In this document: piece by piece, positions 1 through 5,990 of the stretch
Numbering within the stretch: position 1 is the first letter of the stretch
How the letters are laid out: the number at the start of each line of letters is the position of its first letter
Origin: CAYLJO01 sp964383905
GTDB taxonomy: Bacteria > Acidobacteriota > Blastocatellia > Pyrinomonadales > Pyrinomonadaceae
Reading direction: 5' to 3'
Length of the DNA: 28,529 nucleotides
Assembly (NCBI GenBank): GCA_964383905.1
Contig: CAYLJO010000060.1
Span: forward strand, 1 to 28,529
Position numbers and translations under genes: made by a program
The notes under the pieces: generated by a model
The model's input: only the letters and a program-made list of their open reading frames with translations
Told to the model about the DNA's origin: nothing
Databases searched by the model: none

Positions 1-771
1 ATGAGATACGTTCTTGTTCTTTTGGCGGGAGTGATTCTCGGCGGACTACTCGCCTTATATTTTGTCGTCGGTGCGCCGGGGGCGAAGCGGCCGCCCGGCT
101 CGACGGTCAAAGCCCCTGAGCCGGGCGGCGATGCGCCGGGCACAGTGCTCGTGACGCTCGACGAAAAGTTCTTTGACGCGCTGCTCGGCTCGATCTTTCG
201 CGACATCGGCCCGCCCACCTTTCATCTCTCGATGGGAGAGAGAACGCCTGACGGCGCGGCGAATCTCCGTTACGCAGTTTTACAGAACGGCTGCACAAAT
301 TCGGTGACCATCGCGGCTGAGGACAGCAACGCGAAGACCGGCGTGCGCTTTACGAACGGGAAGATCATGGCCCCCTTAGCCTTCAGCGGCAGCTATAACC
401 TGCCGGTTGCCGGCTGCATGCAATTCAAGGGCTGGGCGCAGGCCAATATCGAACTCCGTTTTGATCAAGATAAGCAGACCGTTTACGGCCAGATTAACGT
501 CGAAGGCGTCAATCTGGACAACATGTCGCCACTCTTAAGCGGCCCCATCACGGTTTTCGTACAGAACGCCATCGACCAGCGCGTCAATCCGCTGGAGTTT
601 TTGCGCGCGCAGCAGCTCGCGCTCGCCGTGCCGGTACAGGCCAGCGGCGGGACACTCAAAGCGCAGGTGAAGGATGTCCGCGCAGAGGTGAAGGACAACG
701 CGCTGCAAATGCATATCACTTATGATTTCAAAGGCGAGCGCGGGCAGCAGTCAGCGCCACCGCAAAGTTAA
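1..771 (+). CDS. Membrane-anchored or secreted hypothetical protein
   Basis: I do not recognise a named family. The 256-residue product opens with a hydrophobic segment (about residues 3-25, after Met-Arg), which fits an N-terminal anchor or uncleaved signal. A Pro/Gly-rich linker (about 30-47) follows, then a soluble domain of about 200 residues with two Cys (in NGCTNS and AGCMQF) that could form a disulphide outside the membrane. The domain alternates hydrophobic and polar residues, suggesting a beta-rich fold, perhaps lipid-binding, but this is a guess. The first codon is the first base of the window, so an earlier start cannot be excluded. The hydrophobic N-terminus makes this start plausible. 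Confidence 0.7.
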   Translation: MRYVLVLLAGVILGGLLALYFVVGAPGAKRPPGSTVKAPEPGGDAPGTVLVTLDEKFFDALLGSIFRDIGPPTFHLSMGERTPDGAANLRYAVLQNGCTNSVTIAAEDSNAKTGVRFTNGKIMAPLAFSGSYNLPVAGCMQFKGWAQANIELRFDQDKQTVYGQINVEGVNLDNMSPLLSGPITVFVQNAIDQRVNPLEFLRAQQLALAVPVQASGGTLKAQVKDVRAEVKDNALQMHITYDFKGERGQQSAPPQS

Positions 772-916
772 GCTTTTCGACAATCGGCACACGAGCAATA
801 AGCTTGAATGAAGACGTTTACAGCGATTTTCGATTGAATTTACCGGTATTAATCGCGCCCGCGCGCTCAAGCAGGCCGAGGATGCCTGCACTCCTGAAAT
901 TCTATTGCAGCCTGCT

Positions 917-3037
917 CTAGACTGCTTCCGGTTCGTCGCTCCCGGCCAATTTCTCACGCTTGATGCTGTGGGGATTCGTCGAGCGTTCCCCTGGCTTGCG
1001 GCTGCGCCGTCGAGGTGGGCGTACTTGCCCCATGTGGTCCACAGAGCGGATTGGCCGGAGGTCTTCCGCCGCGCCCTCCGGATCATCCAGCCGCGTCTCG
1101 ATATTCTCCGGTTCAACAACTCCTGAATCGGCTATTGCTGAACCCGACATTGTCTCCGCGTCGCCGCGTCCCCCTATCTCCGCGTCTCCCGCTAACCCTC
1201 CGGCCAGCGCGCGTTGACGCGCGAAATGCTCGGCGATCTCTTCGGCAGTCTTACGCCCAACGAAGGGAGTGAGTTCGGCCACGCTCGCATTGGCGACGCG
1301 CTGAATCGAGCCCAAGTTTCTGAGCAGTCGATTCTTGCGCTTTTCGCCGACCCCCGGAATCGCCGTCAGCTCTGAAGTGAAATCGCGCAACTCGCGACGC
1401 TTGCGGTGGTAGGCGACCGCCGCGCGGTGCGTTTCGTCGCGGATCATCTGAATCAAGCGTAGGACTGGAGAGTGCGGATCGAGAAAGATCGGCTCGTGCT
1501 CCCGGCCCTTGAGTAGCAGGTGTGAAATGTCGTTGTGCCGGCGCGGCGGCTTCACGACGCCGATCATCGGCACGGCCTCCAGATCAAGCTCGCGCATGGC
1601 CTGCGCCGCCGCCGCCAACTGCCCCTTGCCTCCGTCAATCATTACGAGATCGGGCAGAGGCTTGCCTTCATCGAGTTGCCGGCGGTAGCGGCGGAACACC
1701 GCTTCGTGCATCGAAGCGAAATCGTTTGCACCCTCGACCGTCTTGATGCGAAACTTACGATACTCCGCACGATTCATCTTGCCGTTTTCGCACACCACCA
1801 GGCCCGCGACATTCTCCGCGCCCTGTATGTTTGAGATGTCGAAGGACTCGATGCGCGCGGGAAAGCGCGGCAGCTCGAGCGCCTCCTGCAGCTCTTCGAG
1901 CACACGTTCCATGTCGGGTTTCAACACGCGGAAGCGCTGCTCAAAGGCGAGCTTGGCGTTTTTTTCGACGAGGTCGATCAGGTCGCGCTTCTCGCCGCGC
2001 TGGGGATCGAGGATCCGTACGCGCCGGCCGCGCCGTTCGGTCAAAGCTTTTTCCAGAAGCTCGCGGTCCTCGAAATCCACGGGGACGTAGATTTCGCGCG
2101 GCACATAGTCGGTCGAGTAGTACTGTGTCAGCACGTCGCTCAGGAACGACGACGGGTCAAAATCCTCTTCCGGCAAATCTTCCCAGAAGAATTCGCGCCG
2201 CCCGACGATCTTGCCTTCGCGCATCGTAAAGAGCTGCAAGGCGAGGCGCGCCCCTTCGCGGTAATAACCAAAGATGTCCACGTCGCGTTCGGGCGAAGTC
2301 GCCATCTTCTGCTGCTCGGCAAGCGCGAGCACAGTCTTGCGCATGTCGCGATACTTCGCCGCCATCTCGAAGCGCATCTCTTCGGATGCCTTCATCATGC
2401 GCGCTTCGAGCGTATCTGACAGCTCCTTGTTTTTCCCCTCGAGCAGCAGTCGCACGTCGCGCACCGCTTCCTGATACTCGGCGGGAGTGCAGAGGCCCTT
2501 GACGCACGGGCCGAGGCAGCGCTTGATGTGGTATTCGAGGCAGGGGCGCGGCAATTTGCCATCAATCTCTATGTCGCAAGTGCGCAGTTGAAACGTCCGG
2601 TTGATTAAGTCGATCGTGCGCCGGGCGAGGCTCGCGGGCAGGAAGGGGCCGAAGTAGAGCGCGCCGTCGCGCTGGATGCGCCGCGTAATCATCACGCGCG
2701 GGAACGGCTCGTTGATTGTCAGCTTGAGGTGCGGGTACTGCTTGTCGTCCTTCAGCAGCACGTTGTAACGGGGTTTATGCTGCTTGATTAAATTAGATTC
2801 CAGGACAAGCGCTTCGACCTCCGTATCCGTGACGATGAATTCCAGATCGGTGATGCGACGCACAAGCTCGCGCGTCTTGCGGTCGTGGCCGCGCCCCGCC
2901 TGAAAATAGGAGCGCACGCGGTTGCGCAAATTCTTCGCCTTGCCGACGTAGATGATTTTACCCGCCTCATTCTTGTGCAGGTAGACGCCGGGCGCGGTGG
3001 GAAGGTTCCGGAGCTTTTCTTCTAACGTCACATTCAT
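917..3037 (-). CDS. uvrC: UvrABC system protein C (excinuclease ABC subunit C)
   Basis: UvrC makes the two incisions flanking a lesion during nucleotide excision repair, acting with UvrB on DNA. The N-terminal GIY-YIG nuclease is visible (GVYL at residues 17-20, IYVG at 29-32, R40). A Cys cluster with CDIEIDG and RPCLEYHIKRCLGPC follows, then the UVR helix pair that binds UvrB (about 200-235), the RNase H-like nuclease domain (SFDISNIQG...) and helix-hairpin-helix motifs (IPGVGEKRKNRLLRNLGS). The ATG at 3037 is chosen over an upstream in-frame start at 3133. It sits behind an AGGA ribosome site and starts the family's usual MNVTLEEKLRNLP; the upstream extension would overlap the divergent kinase. 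At about 706 residues it exceeds the usual ~600-620, because of a low-complexity tail of about 95 residues partly made from a DNA repeat. Confidence 0.97.
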   Translation of the reverse strand: MNVTLEEKLRNLPTAPGVYLHKNEAGKIIYVGKAKNLRNRVRSYFQAGRGHDRKTRELVRRITDLEFIVTDTEVEALVLESNLIKQHKPRYNVLLKDDKQYPHLKLTINEPFPRVMITRRIQRDGALYFGPFLPASLARRTIDLINRTFQLRTCDIEIDGKLPRPCLEYHIKRCLGPCVKGLCTPAEYQEAVRDVRLLLEGKNKELSDTLEARMMKASEEMRFEMAAKYRDMRKTVLALAEQQKMATSPERDVDIFGYYREGARLALQLFTMREGKIVGRREFFWEDLPEEDFDPSSFLSDVLTQYYSTDYVPREIYVPVDFEDRELLEKALTERRGRRVRILDPQRGEKRDLIDLVEKNAKLAFEQRFRVLKPDMERVLEELQEALELPRFPARIESFDISNIQGAENVAGLVVCENGKMNRAEYRKFRIKTVEGANDFASMHEAVFRRYRRQLDEGKPLPDLVMIDGGKGQLAAAAQAMRELDLEAVPMIGVVKPPRRHNDISHLLLKGREHEPIFLDPHSPVLRLIQMIRDETHRAAVAYHRKRRELRDFTSELTAIPGVGEKRKNRLLRNLGSIQRVANASVAELTPFVGRKTAEEIAEHFARQRALAGGLAGDAEIGGRGDAETMSGSAIADSGVVEPENIETRLDDPEGAAEDLRPIRSVDHMGQVRPPRRRSRKPGERSTNPHSIKREKLAGSDEPEAV
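1151..1192. repeat. Minisatellite-like CTCCGCGTC repeat inside the uvrC 3' end
   Basis: On the plus strand this stretch is built from imperfect copies of a CTCCGCGTC/CGCCGCGTC unit separated by short pyrimidine tracts. Read on the minus strand in the uvrC frame it gives a Gly/Asp/Ala/Glu-rich peptide (GDAEIGGRGDAET). Similar CCGCGTCTCC repeats are common as interspersed intergenic sequence in some bacterial genomes. Here it lies within the coding frame, after the helix-hairpin-helix domain. Confidence 0.6.
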
Positions 3038-3116
3038 TTGGATTCCTGTGCGCAAAATGCGTTGCTCGTGTATCTTACTATAGCGTATCAGACCGCAAAT
3101 CGAGAGGGTGACCGGA

Positions 3117-4067
3117 GTGCTTTTTCCCTTCAATTTATCTCACGAAAAAGAGTTTGATTGCGTCGGCTTCGGGCTCAACGCCGTTGACCATCTTGTCGTC
3201 GTACCTGAATACCCGGCTTTCGACACGAAGACGCGTCTCCTCGAACACAGGCAATCGGCGGGCGGGCAGACCGCGTCGACGCTTGCTGCGTTAAAGCGGC
3301 TGGGCCTGCGCACGGCTTATGCCGGGCGTTTCGGCTCAGACCGGGAAGGAAGTTTCGGATTAGGCACGCTCAGGGAGGAAGGCGTTGACGTCGAGTTTGC
3401 GGAAGTGATCGAAGGCGCACGCACGCAAATAGCGTTTATTATCGTCGACGCGCGCTCCGGCGAGCGCACGATTATCTGGGATCGCGACGAGCGTCTGGCC
3501 TATCGCGTCGATGAAGCGCCGGTCGAAATAGCCCCACGCGGGCGCGTGCTTCATCTCGATGCGCACGACCCGCCGGCGTGCGCTCGCATGGCCCACGCCG
3601 CACGCGCGGCGGGCACAATTGTTTCGGCGGATATTGATAACATCTACGGGGGGCTTCCGGAGCTTTTGCCGCTCACCGATGTTCTCATCTCCTCCAGGGA
3701 GTTTCCGGGTCGCTTGACCGGAATCAGCGACCCACGCGCCGCGCTGCTTGAGATCAAAGCGCGCTACGGTTGCCCGGTTGTGGGCATGACGCTCGGCGTA
3801 CATGGCGCACTCCTCTACGGCGATAGCGTGTGGCTGGAATCCCCGGCATTCGCCGTGCCCGGCGGCTGCCGCGATACGACCGGCGCGGGCGATGCCTTTC
3901 GCGCAGGATTTCTCTACGGTCTGCTGAGTGGCGAAGAGATTGAAACCAGTTTGCGGCTCGCCAATGCGACAGCCGCGCTGAAATGTAGGGCGCTCGGGGC
4001 ACGTGCCGCTTTGCCGACGCAGACTGAACTGAACGATTTTCTGACGGCGGCGACTCCTTTGGTTTAA
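3117..4067 (+). CDS. PfkB-family carbohydrate/nucleoside kinase
   Basis: A ribokinase-fold sugar kinase that would phosphorylate a sugar or nucleoside hydroxyl with ATP in the cytoplasm; the substrate cannot be told from sequence. The N-terminal GFGLNAVDHLVVVPEYP strand, the AGGQTAST-type substrate loop (here SAGGQTASTLAALKRLG) and the C-terminal PfkB signature with catalytic Asp in DTTGAGDAFRAGFLYG are all present. Length (316 aa) is normal. I place the start at the GTG at 3117, because GAGAGGG lies 8 nt upstream of it; an in-frame GTG at 3108 is the alternative. It is divergent from uvrC, with a shared upstream region of about 80 bp. Confidence 0.9.
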   Translation: MLFPFNLSHEKEFDCVGFGLNAVDHLVVVPEYPAFDTKTRLLEHRQSAGGQTASTLAALKRLGLRTAYAGRFGSDREGSFGLGTLREEGVDVEFAEVIEGARTQIAFIIVDARSGERTIIWDRDERLAYRVDEAPVEIAPRGRVLHLDAHDPPACARMAHAARAAGTIVSADIDNIYGGLPELLPLTDVLISSREFPGRLTGISDPRAALLEIKARYGCPVVGMTLGVHGALLYGDSVWLESPAFAVPGGCRDTTGAGDAFRAGFLYGLLSGEEIETSLRLANATAALKCRALGARAALPTQTELNDFLTAATPLV

Positions 4068-4092
4068 TTTTGAATCTGCTGTGTCTTGAGGA

Positions 4093-4120
4093 ATGAACCG
4101 CCGCAGGACACAGAGGAAAA
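4093..4120 (+). repeat. Short dispersed repeat, copy 1 (ATGAACCGCCGCAGGAC...)
   Basis: The 17 bases ATGAACCGCCGCAGGAC are repeated exactly at 11388, and both copies continue into a similar GAGGAAA tract. Both lie in intergenic DNA just after a plus-strand gene. Although the element starts with ATG and opens a long reading frame here, nothing in that frame looks like a protein family, so I treat it as a non-coding dispersed repeat. Confidence 0.5.
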
Positions 4121-4210
4121 AGCTAGGCCGACTCTTGCTGGCGTGTCCGCCAGATTCATTTGGCGGCGCGCGTTCTTTCCCGATCCGCAATGACACCAAA
4201 TGTTTGCCCC

Positions 4211-4480
4211 TCAGTGACCAATCAGCTTCTGATTCGGCTTGGTCGGATTCTTCAGCAAATCCCTTTGCGCAGTCCGGGCAGGCGGTGATTTCCCGCACGA
4301 TCTGTCGCCCGACGCCTCCCGGATCATCGGGTCTGACGAACTTTCTGCGATCGCCGTTCTGTTTCCAGCAAGCGAACGCTTTCGGACGCAGAGGTATGAG
4401 ACTCTACGTGTCTCAACCGTTATTTTATGAGCTGGTGTGTGAGGTAGCGAAAGGTCTCCACAGATTTCACATTTGTACAT
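4211..4480 (-). pseudogene. Frameshifted small CxxC zinc-ribbon-like protein
   Basis: Reading from the ATG at 4480 gives MYKCEICGDLSLPHTPAHKI and then VETRRVSY, which matches the start of a small two-CxxC protein I know from Blastocatellia. After Tyr29 the expected continuation is in another frame: PLRPKAF...RPDDPGGVGRQIVR, then EITACPDCAKGF, ending near 4248. One missing base near 4393-4396 (TACCTCTG where TACCCTCTG would restore the frame) explains this. In the unshifted frame the product is 89 residues and lacks the second CPDC. In the restored frame no early stop is seen; it runs on antisense to the kinase, so the natural stop may be lost too. Function unknown; two CxxC motifs suggest metal binding. 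It is a pseudogene or an assembly error. Confidence 0.7.
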
Positions 4481-4770
4481 TCTCTCAGCCGATGCTGGCG
4501 CTTGTCAGGCCGGGGGCTGATGTCCGGCCGGGCCAGAATTTGATTCACGATAGCGAATCGATCATTACATTATGATGGATGGCGGGCACTGTCAACCAAT
4601 GATGTATATGGTCTATTCGTTCTCGCCGATCGGGTGCGGTAATTAAGGAGCCAGATTTGGTAGAGTTCGGTTCCCGGAGCCGAAGATTCATACGCCCCTC
4701 CAGGGCCGGCTGTAGCATAACGCCTCTGACTTACAGATCACCACATCCATTCGCCGAAAATGAATAAATA

Positions 4771-5454
4771 TTATTTCTGTAAATGCTTGCGGAAGTGTGC
4801 GAGGACGCGCCGCCAGGCATCGGCAGCCGCCTCCGGGTTATAGACCTCGGGGCGCGTGTCGTTAAAGAAAGCATGGTCGGCGTCGTAAGAGACGACTTCG
4901 AGCGGTAGATGGTACTTGCGCGCCGCTTCCTTGAGCTTATTGACTTTCTCAGGCGTGATCCAGTTGTCGCGCGATCCGGCGATGAAAAGGGTCGGAACCC
5001 TCAGCCGGGCCAGCGTCGCTTCGTCTGGAATGTCACCGTAGAAGGGAGCCGCCGCCCCGAGCGCGGGAATCTCACACGCGGCGCGTAGCGCGAACGTCCC
5101 GCCCATGCAGTAGCCCGTAATGCCGATCTTTTCGACCTTCCGTGTGCGCCTGGTCTCTTCGACGGCGCTCCTGATCGTGCCCATGCCGTCCTCGACGGTA
5201 AGGTCGTGCATCAGCTTTGAAGCCTCCTGCTGGTCCTTCGCAATTTTTCCGCGATACAGGTCGGGCGCGACACAGATGAAGCCTTCCTTTGCGTAACGAC
5301 CCGCGATGTCGCGTATATGATCGTTGATCCCCCACCATTCCTGAATGAGGATGATGGCGGGCGGGGCCGGCGCGCCGCTTTCCATTTCGGGGACGGCGAC
5401 CACCGCTGTCGTCGCGCCATTCGGCGGATTGAGGTCAAGCTTCTCTGTTTTCAT
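4771..5454 (-). CDS. Dienelactone hydrolase family protein
   Basis: A cytoplasmic alpha/beta hydrolase of the dienelactone hydrolase family (carboxymethylenebutenolidase-like), which opens lactones such as those from catechol breakdown; the real substrate here is unknown. The triad is visible as Cys116 in GYCMGG, Asp163 in SRDNW and His194 in DADHAFF, with the family's QEWWG motif (Glu39). Length 227 aa is typical. The ATG at 5454 is preferred over 5478 because GGAGGGG lies 9 nt before it. It is monocistronic, with its own upstream promoter and palindromes. Confidence 0.93.
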   Translation of the reverse strand: MKTEKLDLNPPNGATTAVVAVPEMESGAPAPPAIILIQEWWGINDHIRDIAGRYAKEGFICVAPDLYRGKIAKDQQEASKLMHDLTVEDGMGTIRSAVEETRRTRKVEKIGITGYCMGGTFALRAACEIPALGAAAPFYGDIPDEATLARLRVPTLFIAGSRDNWITPEKVNKLKEAARKYHLPLEVVSYDADHAFFNDTRPEVYNPEAAADAWRRVLAHFRKHLQK

Positions 5455-5474
5455 GTAGATATTCCCCTCCGCTA

Positions 5475-5488
5475 TCAAATTTGATCAA
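5475..5488. promoter_or_regulatory. Overlapping palindromes in the hydrolase 5' leader (possible operator)
   Basis: TCAAATTTGA (5475-5484) and TTGATCAA (5481-5488) are perfect palindromes sharing four bases. They lie between the predicted transcription start and the ribosome site of the dienelactone hydrolase gene, where a repressor could block transcription. No regulator is encoded next to it, so the role is inferred only from position and symmetry. Confidence 0.35.
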
Positions 5489-5519
5489 AAGCAATCGCCA
5501 GCAGGCATATTTGGCCCGG

Positions 5520-5548
5520 ATTATATGGCATTAGCTCCAACATGCAAA
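5520..5548 (-). promoter_or_regulatory. Sigma-70-type promoter for the dienelactone hydrolase gene
   Basis: On the minus strand a TTTGCA -35 (5543-5548) and a perfect TATAAT -10 (5520-5525) are separated by 17 bp. Transcription would begin near 5513, giving a leader of about 59 nt before the ATG at 5454. Confidence 0.6.
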
Positions 5549-5668
5549 TAACTGTTTTTCCCTGTCAGCGAATTGCTCTCGGACCCGCCGCGCTTCGGTG
5601 AACGGAGCGGTCAATGATATAACGGCTGCGGCCCTATTATCTTCATCCCGCCCAGAGTTTAAAGGCGC

Positions 5669-5796
5669 GCTCAAATATGAGTGACCGGATAACGGCCCTC
5701 ATGTTGTGCTTAAAGGGGGAAGGTCGGGGGAGCCAAAATTTCATCGAATGCGGTTACCGCCTGACCGCTGCCTCCTTCCCTTCTGCTTTTCCTTCG
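5669..5796 (+). repeat. Left direct repeat: remnant 3' end of an ADOP gene
   Basis: This stretch matches 8621-8748 along about 128 bp with roughly a dozen differences and one small indel by eye. The match begins at GCTCAAATATGAGTGA, which at the right copy encodes the last residues and stop (LKYE-stop) of the ADOP permease. The left copy therefore looks like the tail of a second ADOP gene whose body is gone, followed by the same 3' flanking sequence (AAAGGGGGAAGGTCGGGGGA, then GCGGTTACCGC and a pyrimidine-rich tract). It lies directly upstream of the ADOP promoter. Confidence 0.75.
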
Positions 5797-5812
5797 CCTT
5801 TCAGCCTTCCCC

Positions 5813-5841
5813 TTGACATTCGACACGTCGCCCTCTAAGAT
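5813..5841 (+). promoter_or_regulatory. Near-consensus sigma-70 promoter of the ADOP gene
   Basis: A perfect TTGACA -35 (5813-5818) is followed after 17 bp by TAAGAT (5836-5841), one mismatch from TATAAT. Transcription would begin near 5848, giving a leader of about 140 nt before the ATG at 5991. With this strength, expression probably depends on repression, and a dyad lies at the predicted start site. Confidence 0.75.
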
Positions 5842-5851
5842 GCAGGTCTTG

Positions 5852-5862
5852 TAGATTATCTA
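5852..5862. promoter_or_regulatory. Dyad at the ADOP transcription start (candidate operator)
   Basis: TAGAT-T-ATCTA is a perfect 5+1+5 inverted repeat lying about 10 bp after the -10 box, a classic repressor position. Many ADOP genes in Acidobacteriota sit beside a PadR-type regulator; none is encoded next to this one, so any repressor would act from elsewhere. That link is inference. Confidence 0.45.
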
Positions 5863-5990
5863 GAGGAGCGGACGGCCGACTGAAAGACTGATCTGCGCGC
5901 AAGCACCTGGTTGAGGAGGGCTGGGGTATGGGACGGCCCTCTACGGCCGGCGCCCGCATTTTACAAACAGCCTGAGCGGAGGCCCCCTGT

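Noticed and set aside
3360..4298. A long minus-strand frame opposite the kinase gene
   Set aside because: Only its first ~17 codons (REITACPDCAKG part) are meaningful, as the shifted end of the small zinc-ribbon gene. The rest is antisense of a clear PfkB kinase in GC-rich DNA.
4093..4575. A 160-codon plus-strand reading frame after the kinase gene
   Set aside because: It begins in a dispersed repeat, its peptide has no family features, and it runs antisense to the recognisable CxxC gene remnant.
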